Assembly (NCBI GenBank): GCA_903929045.1
Contig: CAIYTE010000059.1
Coordinates: 1 to 37,921, forward strand
Source: an uncultured Hyphomicrobiales bacterium
GTDB lineage: Bacteria > Pseudomonadota > Alphaproteobacteria > Rhizobiales > Xanthobacteraceae
Length of the DNA stretch: 37,921 nucleotides
Direction of reading: 5' to 3'
The notes under the pieces were generated by a model. That model worked only from the letters and a program-made list of their open reading frames with translations. It did no database searches and was not told the DNA's origin. Made by a program: the position numbers and the translations under genes. Position 1 is the first letter of the stretch. Every line of letters starts with the position of its first letter. Positions 17,760 to 26,109 of this stretch are shown here, one piece after another.

Positions 17760-18152
17760 ATGAGCAACTTCCGTACCCCCGACGTTCTCGAACGCCGGAA
17801 CGCTGCCGCTGCCACTAAAAAAGCGCTGTTGGAAAAGTTTCGCGCCGCGGCGCAGGATCCCGCGCTGGAACAGGCCCGCCTGCAGCGTGTCGCCATCAAC
17901 GAAGCCCGCGAACAGCGCGCTGCCGAGCGCGAAGCCGCCCGCAAGATCCGCGAAGCCGAACTTGCCGCCGAAACCGCCCGTCAGGCGGAACTCGCCGCCG
18001 CTGCCAAGCGCGAAGAGGAACGCCTCGAGGCGCTCGCCGCCGCCGAACGCGAGGCGCAAAACGACGCCCTCCTCGCCGAGCAAAAGGCTGCGCGCGACGC
18101 GCGTTACGCCGCCCGCAAGGCCGCCAAGAAACAGCGCCGCCGCGGCTATTAA
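17760..18152 (+). CDS. DUF6481-like coiled-coil protein
   Basis: A 130-aa highly charged alanine/glutamate/arginine-rich protein. Nearly all of it past residue 15 is predicted by eye to be one long helix or coiled coil (EAREQRAAEREAARKIREAELAAETARQ). The N-terminus (FRTPDVLERRNAAAATKKALLEKFRA) and the basic end (ARKAAKKQRRRGY) match proteins of the DUF6481 type as I remember them. The ATG at 17760 has AGGAG upstream; an overlapping ATG at 17756 in another frame leads nowhere. The function is not known. It converges on the next gene, with a small GC-rich hairpin and a T run between the two stops (about 18155-18176). Confidence 0.75.
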   Translation: MSNFRTPDVLERRNAAAATKKALLEKFRAAAQDPALEQARLQRVAINEAREQRAAEREAARKIREAELAAETARQAELAAAAKREEERLEALAAAEREAQNDALLAEQKAARDARYAARKAAKKQRRRGY

Positions 18153-18167
18153 GCCCGGCCGGCGCCG

Positions 18168-18566
18168 CTACTTTTTGGCGCAGAGTTTATCCAGCGCCTC
18201 AAGCATGGTCCCGATCTCCTCGGCTTCCTTGGAGTCGGGATTCATCTCCTGCAGGCCATCCATCAGCGAGACGAATTCCGGGCCGATCTTGCCGCCCATG
18301 TCCTCGGCCTGCTGCGCCAGTTCGTCGACCTTCTTTTCATCTTTCTTTTCCGACGCCGCGTCGATCTGCTCGCTGAGCGCGGCGATGTCGCAATAGAGCT
18401 TCGTCTTCGCCTTGTCGGCGGTGATGATGGCGATAACTTTTTGCGCTGCCGCCTTCGTCGGCTTCGGTGCGGCCGGCGGCGCTGCCGGTTGGGCTTTCTG
18501 CTGCGCCTGCGCGCAAACGGGCAGCGCCACGACGGCCAAAATCGCGGCCCAATATTTCAACGTCAT
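18168..18566 (-). CDS. Secreted helical hypothetical protein
   Basis: A 132-aa protein with a Sec signal peptide (MTLKYWAAILAVVALPVCAQAQ). An Ala/Pro/Lys-rich linker (KAQPAAPPAAPKPTKAAAQK) follows, and then a helical domain with repeated acidic-basic stretches (AASEKKDEKKVDELAQQAEDMG). Two cysteines remain (LYCDIAAL and the C-terminal LCAKK). The ATG at 18566 is preceded by GGAAGGA at the right distance; the longer frame upstream is low quality. Probably periplasmic, of unknown function. Confidence 0.75.
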   Translation of the reverse strand: MTLKYWAAILAVVALPVCAQAQQKAQPAAPPAAPKPTKAAAQKVIAIITADKAKTKLYCDIAALSEQIDAASEKKDEKKVDELAQQAEDMGGKIGPEFVSLMDGLQEMNPDSKEAEEIGTMLEALDKLCAKK

Positions 18567-18648
18567 GATGTTTCCTTCCGATGCCGGACTCAAATACCGC
18601 CCGCATTGATAGCAAATCCAGCGGGCCCGGGCAGTATCTCCGGCATTA

Positions 18649-19629
18649 CTATTGAGCCGTGGCGCCGATATTGGCGTTCTTGATGATGGGCCACCATTTG
18701 TCGATTTCCGCCTTCTGGAATTGCGCCAATCCTTCCGGCGTTTGCAGATCGCGCGGCGCGACGTCGAGGCCGAGTTCTTCAAACCGCGCCTTCACATTCG
18801 GATCGGCCAAGGCCTCCATCATGGCCGCATTGAGCCTGGCGATGATCGCTTTCGGCGTGCCTCTGGGCGCCCAGAAGGCGAACCAGCCGGACATATAAAG
18901 TCCCTGCACGCCACTCTCGTCCGATGTCGGTATGTCGGGCATCGCGGCGGAGCGTTTAGGCGACAGGTTGGCGAGCGCCTTGATCTTGCCGGCTCGCACT
19001 TGCGGCAGCGCCACCCCGCCCTGGGCGACGACCAGATCGACGGTGCCGGCCATCAGATCGGTCATCGCCGGTCCCGCGCCGCGATACGGAATGAACTGCA
19101 CCTTCTGCCCGCTGAGATTTTCGAACAGCACGCCGCTGACATTGGCCGCGGCATTCTGGTTGACGAAATTAATCTTGCCCGGGTTGGCCTTCATCCAGGT
19201 GACCAGATCCTTGAGATTGTCGGCCGGCAGCGTCGTGCGCGCCAACATCAACTGCGGATTTTGCGACACCAGGCCGATCGGTTCGAAATCCTTCTGCAGA
19301 TCGTAGTCGAGCTTGTAGATGATGGAACCGACGTGCGTATCCCATTGTCCGATGTCGAAGGTATAACCATCCGGCGCTGCGCGTGCGACGCGGCCGACCG
19401 CGATGCTGCCACCGGCGCCGCCGATATTTTCAATGACGACGGTTTGCCCGAGCGGCGTGCGCATCCGTTCCGCCATGATGCGCGCCGCGATGTCGGTAGA
19501 GCCGCCCGGCGGAAACGGAACGACCAAGGTGATCTGCCGTGTCGGAAAACTTTGCGCGTGCGCAGGTATGACCATGCCTATGATGCCGACCGCGACCACG
19601 AGCATCGTCGTAACGACGAAGTGTTTCAT
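18649..19629 (-). CDS. Bug-family periplasmic receptor (TctC-like)
   Basis: A 326-aa tripartite tricarboxylate transporter substrate-binding protein. It has a signal peptide (MKHFVVTTMLVVAVGIIGMVIPAHAQ), the family start FPTRQITLVVPFPPGGSTDIAAR, the ENIGGAGGSIAVGRVARAAPDGYTF segment and PYRGAGPAMTDLMAGTVDL. Bug receptors bind small carboxylates or amino acids, and most occur without TctA/TctB membrane partners, as here. The start ATG at 19629 begins the signal peptide and has a G-rich ribosome site just upstream. It lies in the foreign-looking block between metG and holB. The ligand is unknown. Confidence 0.92.
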   Translation of the reverse strand: MKHFVVTTMLVVAVGIIGMVIPAHAQSFPTRQITLVVPFPPGGSTDIAARIMAERMRTPLGQTVVIENIGGAGGSIAVGRVARAAPDGYTFDIGQWDTHVGSIIYKLDYDLQKDFEPIGLVSQNPQLMLARTTLPADNLKDLVTWMKANPGKINFVNQNAAANVSGVLFENLSGQKVQFIPYRGAGPAMTDLMAGTVDLVVAQGGVALPQVRAGKIKALANLSPKRSAAMPDIPTSDESGVQGLYMSGWFAFWAPRGTPKAIIARLNAAMMEALADPNVKARFEELGLDVAPRDLQTPEGLAQFQKAEIDKWWPIIKNANIGATAQ

Positions 19630-19750
19630 GTCGTCCCCCCAGAGCCATGGCGTCATCTGCGCCAATTGCGTCCATGATAGGCTGCAATCCTGGTATGGCG
19701 ATAGGGGTTTGGAGCGCGTCGTCGCGGCGATGGCACGCCGAAAATGCGAA

Positions 19751-19781
19751 CGCGACCGGATATGAAATCAGTCCGGTCGCG
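19751..19781 (-). terminator. Probable terminator hairpin
   Basis: A perfect 10-bp stem (CGCGACCGGA at 19751-19760 with TCCGGTCGCG at 19772-19781) with an 11-base loop. It lies downstream of the ribbon-helix-helix gene on the minus strand and is followed in that direction by a TTCGCATTTT stretch. It probably ends that gene's transcript before the Bug receptor. The surrounding 196 bases hold no gene. Confidence 0.55.
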
Positions 19782-19825
19782 CGCGCGTCAAAATTATGGA
19801 CCGCCCGGCGGCGAGCCGCTAGCGT

Positions 19826-20083
19826 TCAAACGGCACTATGTTCAGCGCCAGCATGATTGGATGCCGACGCACGCGAACGCACACTATCGAGAACGAACAA
19901 CCTGATCGCGGAAGACAGGTTGCCTTGCTGCCGTTTGGTGTCGATGTCGCCGACCATGGTCGACAAGGTCATCTGTTGGTTGTGAGCGATTTCCTTCAGC
20001 CCCAACCAAAACGGCTCTTCCAAACTCACACTTGTCTTATGACCGCCGATGACGATCGAACGTTTAACGACGAGTGACTTCAT
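19826..20083 (-). CDS. Ribbon-helix-helix domain protein
   Basis: An 85-aa protein matching the RHH_4 type: VVKRSIVIGGHKTSVSLEEPFWLGLKEIA...MTLSTMVGDIDTKRQQGNLSSAIRLFVLDSV. The short N-terminal strand plus two helices form the DNA-binding ribbon in this superfamily, so it is likely a small transcription regulator, perhaps autoregulatory. The ATG at 20083 has AAAAGGA at a good distance. Two inverted repeats lie about 100-130 bases upstream (20183-20216). It is the last gene of the accessory block before holB. Confidence 0.82.
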   Translation of the reverse strand: MKSLVVKRSIVIGGHKTSVSLEEPFWLGLKEIAHNQQMTLSTMVGDIDTKRQQGNLSSAIRLFVLDSVRSRASASNHAGAEHSAV

Positions 20084-20182
20084 GTCGTGTCCTTTTTATT
20101 TGGACTTGAGACCGGGGATAGTTCCCATTGTGCCCCTATCCCGCCGACTCAAAACCATTGCTCCACATCCAAATACTGTGCG

Positions 20183-20216
20183 GCAATTCTAAATTGCGCT
20201 GTTCAAAATTGAACAG
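20183..20216. promoter_or_regulatory. Two adjacent dyad symmetries, possible operator
   Basis: GCAATT-CTA-AATTGC (20183-20197) and CTGTTCAA-AA-TTGAACAG (20199-20216) are both perfect and lie back to back. They sit in the A+T-rich 217-base gap between the holB stop and the ribbon-helix-helix gene. They are placed where an operator for that gene could be. No gene lies in the gap. Confidence 0.4.
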
Positions 20217-20300
20217 AGAGGTTGCGTGTATTAAATACGATTACGTTTCTGTGTATAAAATCGTGGGGGACAGTTCCGTCAGGGAACAATCACGGACGCG

Positions 20301-21341
20301 TTATCGAGCGCGCGCCGTTTTCGACAACAAACCGAACACTGAAAATACCAGAGGCTTGCGTTCGAGATTGTAAATTTCGACGTCCCGCGCAGCACGATTG
20401 ATCTTGTCCCAGGCCTGCGCAGCCTCCGACATTCTTAAATTCGTGCTTGTGACGGTATTGATTTGCTCCGACAGCCAGCTATTCACAAGCTCCATGAACG
20501 CCGCAAGAGTTTGCGGCTCGCTGCCGCCGATCGCGTCGCCGAGCGCGTGCAGCGCACGCGGATCCGGATTTGGCAATTGCGCCAAAAGATCGATGACACG
20601 TTGCCGCAGCGCGAGCGCTTTCTCGTCGAGAAACCGCAATGCGCGCCCGGCGCTGCCGTCCGCGGCTACCACTGCGGCGGTTACATCCGCATCCGTTGCG
20701 TTGCGTCCAGTTGCGTGCGCAACGGAACTTGCGACATCTTCGCCGGAGAGCGGCCGCAGCAACAAACGACGACAGCGTGAGCGGATCGTCGGTAGTTCTC
20801 TACCCGGTGCGTGACTGATCAACAAAAGAAGCGTGCGCGCCGGCGGTTCTTCAAGAACTTTCAACAACGCGTTGGCGCCTTCGCGTTGCATGTCGTCAAT
20901 CGCATCAATGATGGCAATGCGCCAGCCACCCTCGCCCGCAGTCGAACCGAAGAAACCGACCGAACGGCGGACATCGTCGACGCGAATGACGGTATAAAGT
21001 TTTCCGGTCTGCTCATTGATGACGCGCTCGAGCACGAGCAGATCGCCCTGGGCCTGTGCGGCAATCCGCCGCGCGGCAAGATTGTCCTCGCTCACGGCAA
21101 GTGACGTTGCGCTCTGCACCTCCGGCGATTTCGGATCGGGATGCGCGAGGACAAAGCGCGCCAAACGATACGCCAACGTGGCCTTGCCGATACCGGGCGG
21201 TCCGCCGATCAGCCAGGCATGCGGAATGCGGCCGCTCTTGTAGCTGTCGAGCAACATTTTCTCGGCGTCTTCATGACCTAACAGCGCGAAGTTCTCGCGC
21301 GGCAACAACACCTCATGATCGTCGGCGTCATCGTCACTCAC
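20301..21341 (-). CDS. holB: DNA polymerase III delta-prime subunit
   Basis: Clamp-loader subunit, 346 aa. The N-terminal AAA+ fold shows FALLGHEDAEKMLL, a Walker A-like GGPPGIGKATLAYRLA, the helical region VDDVRRSVGFFGSTAGEGGWRIAIIDAIDDMQREGANALLKVLEEPP and the SRC sensor motif (IRSRCRRLLL). In E. coli delta-prime lacks ATP binding; this alphaproteobacterial type keeps a GK[AT] loop. Its ATG overlaps the tmk stop by 4 bases (ATGA), so tmk and holB are coupled. In related genomes metG comes next, but here the downstream neighbour is an accessory block. Confidence 0.94.
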   Translation of the reverse strand: MSDDDADDHEVLLPRENFALLGHEDAEKMLLDSYKSGRIPHAWLIGGPPGIGKATLAYRLARFVLAHPDPKSPEVQSATSLAVSEDNLAARRIAAQAQGDLLVLERVINEQTGKLYTVIRVDDVRRSVGFFGSTAGEGGWRIAIIDAIDDMQREGANALLKVLEEPPARTLLLLISHAPGRELPTIRSRCRRLLLRPLSGEDVASSVAHATGRNATDADVTAAVVAADGSAGRALRFLDEKALALRQRVIDLLAQLPNPDPRALHALGDAIGGSEPQTLAAFMELVNSWLSEQINTVTSTNLRMSEAAQAWDKINRAARDVEIYNLERKPLVFSVFGLLSKTARAR

Positions 21342-22030
21342 GGCGCCGCCGACTCCACGGCATGAACAGTGTTCTCATTCACTTGTTCATCCGGCTTTTC
21401 GCCAAGCAAGCGCTCTCTGACCGCCGCCCAGATGCGTTCGGACACCACGTCGCGCGGCGCGCGGCCATCGACGACAACGATGCGCTTTGGCTCCATCTTG
21501 GCCAGCGCCAGGAAGGCTTGCCGCATACGCTCGTGGTTCTCGACCGACTCCGACTCAAAACGGTCGGCGACGCCTGTGCCGCGTCGCGTCTTGGCGCGCG
21601 CCAGACCAACGGCGGCCGGCACGTCGAGAATGAACGTGAGTTCCGGCATCTGCGCGCCGACGGTCACGCGTTCCAATCCGCGGATCAGTTTGCCATCGAC
21701 CTGGCCGAGGATGCCTTGATAGACGCGCGTCGAATCAATGAAGCGATCGCAGATCACCCACTTTCCGTCCGTCAGCGCCGGCCGGATCGTCGTGCGCACG
21801 TGATCGTCACGCGCCGCGGCGAACAAAATCGTTTCGGTCTCCGCGCCGAGCGGTTTGGCGATGCCGGAGAGAATGATGTGGCGGATAATTTCGGCGCCGG
21901 TCGAACCGCCCGGCTCGCGCGTCAGCACGATATCGATGCCGCGCTCCTTGAGCCGCTGCGCCAAGGTCGCCGCGTGCGTGGACTTGCCGCTGCCTTCGCC
22001 GCCTTCGAAGGTGATGAAATGTCCGCGCAT
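21338..22030 (-). CDS. tmk: Thymidylate kinase
   Basis: Phosphorylates dTMP to dTDP, 230 aa, normal for the family. The P-loop is FEGGEGSGKSTHA, the DR[YF]-like region is CDRFIDSTRVYQG, LTREPGGS is the nucleotide-binding TREPGG signature, and the LID region (LARAKTRRGTGVADRFE) follows. It begins 49 bases after the dacF stop and overlaps holB. Confidence 0.95.
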   Translation of the reverse strand: MRGHFITFEGGEGSGKSTHAATLAQRLKERGIDIVLTREPGGSTGAEIIRHIILSGIAKPLGAETETILFAAARDDHVRTTIRPALTDGKWVICDRFIDSTRVYQGILGQVDGKLIRGLERVTVGAQMPELTFILDVPAAVGLARAKTRRGTGVADRFESESVENHERMRQAFLALAKMEPKRIVVVDGRAPRDVVSERIWAAVRERLLGEKPDEQVNENTVHAVESAAP

Positions 22031-22079
22031 CTAATCCTGTCTCGGCGGCAATAATGGCGCCCGGTCGCCGTCAGGCGGG

Positions 22080-23336
22080 TTATAGCCGCTCGGCCCCGGC
22101 GCGGAACAGGCCAATCATCAATTCGCTCACAGCATCGAAGGCGCGCTGCGACAGGTTGCCCTTGCCGACGCTTTCGGCGGCTTTGAGCGGCATTTCGAGG
22201 ATCACGTTTTCGTTGCGCCAGACCTTGAGCACGCCGATGCCCTGGCCCTGCTCGACCGGCGCCGGAATGGGACCGTTATAGACGATGCGGGCGATCAACC
22301 GGTCGGTCGTGTTCTTGGGCATCATCACCCGCACCTGCCCGGACGCAACCAGATCGACCTTGCTGCTGGAACCACCGAACACCTTGGCGGAACCGATGTT
22401 CTGCCCTTCGGCGAAAATGATGCGTTGTTCGAAACTGCGGAAGCCCCACTCCAGCAATTTCTTGGCGTCGTCGCCGCGATCCTTGGCCGATGGCAGGCCG
22501 TTGACGACAACGACAAGCCGCAAGCCGTTCTGCACCGACGAGCCGACCAGACCGTAACCGGCTTCCTTGGTGAAGCCGGTCTTGAGGCCGTCGGCGCCAT
22601 CGAGCGTGCCGAGCAAGGGATTGCGGTTCTGCTGGCGGATCTTGTTCCAGGTGAATTCGCGCTGGCCGTAGATTTTATAATATTCCGGATAGGTACGGAT
22701 GATGTGGCGCGCCAGAAAGCCGAGTTCGCGCGTCGTCACCTGCGTGCCCGGATCGGGCAGACCGTTGGAATTGGCGAATGTCGATTTCGACAGGCCGATA
22801 TCGCGCGCGCGTTGCGTCAGCTTGGCGGCGAATTCCGATTCATTGCCGGCGATGGCTTCGGCCAGCACGATGCAGGCATCGTTCGCCGAATGAATGATGA
22901 CGCCATGCAGCAGGTCGTCGACCGAGATGCGGCTGTGCAGCGCGGCGTACATGGTCGAGCCGCCGGACGGGGCGCCGCCTTTGCGCCAGGCGTTTTCACT
23001 GACGACGTATTCGTCGGTCGGCTTGATGCGGCCTTCCTTGAGTTCGTTGAAGACGTATTCGGCCGTCATCAACTTGGCGAGGCTGGCCGGGAAGATCATC
23101 TTGTCGGCGTCGCGCTCGAACAGCACCGCGCCGTTTTCGCCGTCGATGAGAATGGCGTGCGGCGCCGAGATCGGCGGCTCGTCCTTCTTGGCGGGATCCT
23201 TCTTTGCGGCGGCCGGCGCCTCTTTCTTGGCGGGCGCGGCCTCCTTCTTCGGCGGCGCGGCGTAAGCAAAGGCACTGAGCCCGACGACAAATACCGTCAG
23301 AAGCGCGCCGAGCCACAATGTCCGGGAAATAGCCAT
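22080..23336 (-). CDS. dacF: D-alanyl-D-alanine carboxypeptidase (penicillin-binding protein 5/6 family)
   Basis: A 418-aa low-molecular-mass PBP that trims the terminal D-Ala of peptidoglycan stem peptides. It has an N-terminal signal (ISRTLWLGALLTVFVVGLSAFAYA) and an Ala/Lys/Pro-rich linker (about residues 24-55, PPKKEAAPAKKEAPAAAKKDPA). The active-site motifs are SLAK (FPASLAKLM), SAN (IIHSANDAC) and KTG (LKTGFTKEAG). A PBP5-like C-terminal domain ends in an amphipathic helix (ELMIGLFRAGAERL) for membrane anchoring. The ATG at 23336 begins the signal; the longer frame upstream is not credible. Symbol by genomic context and family; dacC/dacA-type naming is equally used. Confidence 0.93.
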   Translation of the reverse strand: MAISRTLWLGALLTVFVVGLSAFAYAAPPKKEAAPAKKEAPAAAKKDPAKKDEPPISAPHAILIDGENGAVLFERDADKMIFPASLAKLMTAEYVFNELKEGRIKPTDEYVVSENAWRKGGAPSGGSTMYAALHSRISVDDLLHGVIIHSANDACIVLAEAIAGNESEFAAKLTQRARDIGLSKSTFANSNGLPDPGTQVTTRELGFLARHIIRTYPEYYKIYGQREFTWNKIRQQNRNPLLGTLDGADGLKTGFTKEAGYGLVGSSVQNGLRLVVVVNGLPSAKDRGDDAKKLLEWGFRSFEQRIIFAEGQNIGSAKVFGGSSSKVDLVASGQVRVMMPKNTTDRLIARIVYNGPIPAPVEQGQGIGVLKVWRNENVILEMPLKAAESVGKGNLSQRAFDAVSELMIGLFRAGAERL

Positions 23337-23424
23337 GGTTATGATCTTCGCCGCAAAGCCCGCATATGGGTATTCCCGGTCCTCACAGAACCGGAACAAG
23401 GGCAAAAAACCCGTGGATTGCGGC

Positions 23425-24399
23425 TCAGTAAAGACCGCGGCCGTTCATGAAAGCCGCCGGCTGATCATAGCGGGTCGGCGCATAGGCGGAAACCGCTGAT
23501 ATGGCGGGCGCCGGCTCGACGGACGGCGCAATATCGGCCGGGCGCAGCCGGGTCGAGGTCACGGAGGCCAGTTCCGGCGCACGCGGCGTCAGCTTGGGCG
23601 CAGGCGTTGAATTGTCTTGGGAAATCGTCTTGCTGGCGGACAGCGGGCGGCTGTCGAAAAAGGCCGGCGCAAAGCTCTTGTCGGCCGTGGCGACGCGGAC
23701 CGGGGTCTGCGGCGTGTCATCTTCCTCGGCGGCTTCCTCAACCGGAGCCGGTTTGGCGACCGTTTTGCGGGTGGGCGCGGTGTTTTCCGCCAGCATAGTC
23801 GCGGGCTTATCGCCGTCACGCAGCGTGGCGAGCAATTTGCGGTCGTCGGAGCCGTTGAGAGGGGCGCGGCCGACATAGTCGACCTTTACCTTGGCAAGTC
23901 CCCGGCCGTGAAAGCCCAGCAATTGAGCGGTCTTATAGGAGAGATCGATTTCGCGGTCCTGGGCGAAGGGCCCACGGTCGTTGACGCGCACGACGATCGA
24001 GCGGCGGTTCGACAGATTGGTGACGCGGACATAAGACGGCAGCGGCAACGTCTTGTGAGCCGCCGAAATCGAATTCTTGTCGTAAATCTCGCCGTTCGAC
24101 GTGAAGCGGCCATGGAAGTCGTCGCCATACCAGGAGGCAACGCCGACGTTGGAATAGTTGGGGTTTTCTTCCGGAAAATAGGTGCGGCCGGCAACGGTAT
24201 AGGGCCGTCCAACGCTATAAACACCGCCACCTTTCGGCACGGGCTCACCCGCCGCGATCACGCGCTCACTGGCCGAAACGCCGTATTTTGAATCGACTTT
24301 TGACCCTGCCGAGCAGTTGGCCAACGCCAAACAGCCTGCGCCAAGCCCAACAAGGCGCGCGAACCGGCCGTAAGCGCCGTTTCCCCCGAATCCGCTCAT
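23425..24399 (-). CDS. rlpA: RlpA-type septal lipoprotein, lytic transglycosylase
   Basis: A 324-aa lipoprotein. The start ATG at 24399 gives a signal with the lipobox LANC (ARLVGLGAGCLALANC), so the longer frame to 24579 is not used. The double-psi beta-barrel domain (about residues 85-175) reads GVASWYGDDFHGRFTSNGE, AAHKTLPLPSYVRVTN and VRVNDRGPF; in Pseudomonas RlpA the Asp and His of these motifs are catalytic on naked glycan strands. The C-terminal 150 residues are Ala/Pro/Thr-rich and carry no recognisable SPOR domain, unlike E. coli RlpA. It heads the rlpA-dacF-tmk-holB run. The 167 bases up to the ABC gene stop hold nothing convincing. Confidence 0.93.
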   Translation of the reverse strand: MSGFGGNGAYGRFARLVGLGAGCLALANCSAGSKVDSKYGVSASERVIAAGEPVPKGGGVYSVGRPYTVAGRTYFPEENPNYSNVGVASWYGDDFHGRFTSNGEIYDKNSISAAHKTLPLPSYVRVTNLSNRRSIVVRVNDRGPFAQDREIDLSYKTAQLLGFHGRGLAKVKVDYVGRAPLNGSDDRKLLATLRDGDKPATMLAENTAPTRKTVAKPAPVEEAAEEDDTPQTPVRVATADKSFAPAFFDSRPLSASKTISQDNSTPAPKLTPRAPELASVTSTRLRPADIAPSVEPAPAISAVSAYAPTRYDQPAAFMNGRGLY

Positions 24400-24566
24400 T
24401 CTGTGCAGGTATCCCCGGTTCGAAATCCTAGAGTACCCTGCGAAGGCGGTGACGGAAACCATTCGCAGCGCGCGTGGTAAACAATTGGTTCGGCTCAGAT
24501 TTAGGCAATTCTGCGGCAGGCCGCAAATTCGCCTTAAGTGGAACTCGCTACGCGCGCTGCCCTCGC

Positions 24567-25325
24567 CTATATGGCCCAACTCGCGGCCGGCGTTTCCGCA
24601 AGCTCGTCGCGCAGCCTGGCGACGAGAAGCGCGATCTCGACCGATTCCCGCTGGCGCGGCCTGGGCACGTCGATCGCTACGGTCGCCGCCAGCTTGGCCG
24701 GCTTGCCGTTCAGCACCACGACTTCATCGGCGATATGAACGGCCTCGTCGATCGAATGCGTGACGAAGATAATGGTCTTGCCGGTCGCGGCATGAACGCG
24801 CGTCAGTTCATCCTGCAGGCTTTCACGCGTGATGGCGTCGAGCGCGGCGAAAGGCTCGTCCATCAACAGAATATCCGGCTCCACCGCGAGCGCGCGGGCC
24901 AGCGCCACGCGCTGCCGCTGGCCGCCGGACAATTCGTGCGGATAGCGTTCGGAAAACCCCGTCAGGCCGACCAGCGCCAGCGCCGCTTCGGACTTGGCGC
25001 GCCGCTCGGCGGCGGAGAACTGACCATGCTCGAGACCAAAGGCGACATTGCTCCAGACCTTGCGCCACGGCAGCAACCGCGCGTCCTGAAACACCATCGC
25101 CACCGGCAGGTGCTTGCTGTCAGCCTTGGTTTCGAGCGTGACGCTCCCGGTGTTCGGCGCCAGCAATCCGGCGACCACGCGCAGCAGCGTCGATTTGCCG
25201 ACGCCGGATGGCCCCAGCACGGCGATGAAGCGGCCGGCCGGAATGTCGAGCGTCAGGCCGCGCAGCACTTCGGTCTGCTCGCCGTCGCGGGTGAAGGTCA
25301 GCCCGATATTGTCGAGACGGATCAT
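24567..25325 (-). CDS. ABC importer ATPase (SsuB/TauB type)
   Basis: A 252-aa ATPase of the nitrate/sulfonate/taurine ABC family. Walker A is GPSGVGKSTLL, the Q-loop VFQDARLLPW, the signature LSGGQRQRVALARAL, Walker B ILLMDEPFAALD, and the H-loop FVTHSIDEAV. The ATG at 25325 overlaps the permease stop as ATGA, making it more likely than the upstream start at 25346. It powers uptake with the permease and binding protein of the same operon. The substrate is uncertain: members carry sulfonates, nitrate, pyrimidine precursors or aromatic acids. Confidence 0.93.
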   Translation of the reverse strand: MIRLDNIGLTFTRDGEQTEVLRGLTLDIPAGRFIAVLGPSGVGKSTLLRVVAGLLAPNTGSVTLETKADSKHLPVAMVFQDARLLPWRKVWSNVAFGLEHGQFSAAERRAKSEAALALVGLTGFSERYPHELSGGQRQRVALARALAVEPDILLMDEPFAALDAITRESLQDELTRVHAATGKTIIFVTHSIDEAVHIADEVVVLNGKPAKLAATVAIDVPRPRQRESVEIALLVARLRDELAETPAASWAI

Positions 25326-26074
25326 CGCTTCCACCGCAGCAACCACGATTGAACGGCGACGAAAATGGCATCGATGGCGCCGTAGGCTGCGGCCATGGTC
25401 GCCATGTAGACGACGACGACGTCACTCGCCAACAAGTTCGATGCCTGCATCATTCGTTGGCCGAGGCCCGGCACGCCGAAGATTTCGGCCGCCACCACCG
25501 CCATCCACGCCTGCCCCAGCGCTGTGCGCAGTCCGACGAGAATGCCGGGCGTTGCCGCCGGCAAAATGACCTTGAACAGTTTCTGGTCGGCGCGGCGGAA
25601 GCCGAACGCTTCGGAAAGTTCGATGAGATCACGGTCGACCGCGCGCACGGCGCCGAGCGCGGCGAAATAGGAAATCCAGAACACACCGGTCGAGATGATG
25701 AAGATGGCGGCAGCCGGCGCGATGCCGAACCACAGGATCGCGAACGGCACCCAGGCGAGGCCCGGGATCGGCCGCAGGATCCGCACCACCCACGCCAACG
25801 TCGCCTCGAGCGGCACCCAGAGCCCGGTGATGATGCCGAGGCTAACGCCAAGCACGCAGCCAATGGTCAGACCGGCCAGATAATGGCTCATGCTGCGCAT
25901 CAGCGACGACAGCCAGACGCCGTTGTTGATCTCGCTGAAGAACGCACTCGGCAACGCGCTTGGTGGCGGCAAAATCGATGCCGGCACCAAGCCCAAGCCG
26001 GGCACAAGCTCCCAGATGATCAGAAAGCCCGCCAGCCCCAATGCGGAGAGCGCAACCGTTTTCGTTCTCGTCAC
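25322..26074 (-). CDS. ABC importer permease (SsuC/TauC type)
   Basis: A 250-aa inner-membrane protein with about six hydrophobic segments (first at residues 8-22, ALSALGLAGFLIIW). It carries the EAA coupling motif in the cytoplasmic loop (ELSEAFGFRRADQKLFKVILPAATPGILVGLR), typical of the BPD_transp_1 fold. It ends in the 4-base overlap with the ATPase and starts 35 bases after the binding-protein stop, so the three form one operon transcribed to the left. Confidence 0.93.
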   Translation of the reverse strand: MTRTKTVALSALGLAGFLIIWELVPGLGLVPASILPPPSALPSAFFSEINNGVWLSSLMRSMSHYLAGLTIGCVLGVSLGIITGLWVPLEATLAWVVRILRPIPGLAWVPFAILWFGIAPAAAIFIISTGVFWISYFAALGAVRAVDRDLIELSEAFGFRRADQKLFKVILPAATPGILVGLRTALGQAWMAVVAAEIFGVPGLGQRMMQASNLLASDVVVVYMATMAAAYGAIDAIFVAVQSWLLRWKR

Positions 26075-26109
26075 CGCATCCGCCGTCGCGCTAAAGGTTA
26101 GAGGCCGGC

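Noticed and set aside
24413-24430. T-arm-like GGTTCGAAATCC upstream of rlpA
   Set aside because: No acceptor stem, CCA or other arms around it.
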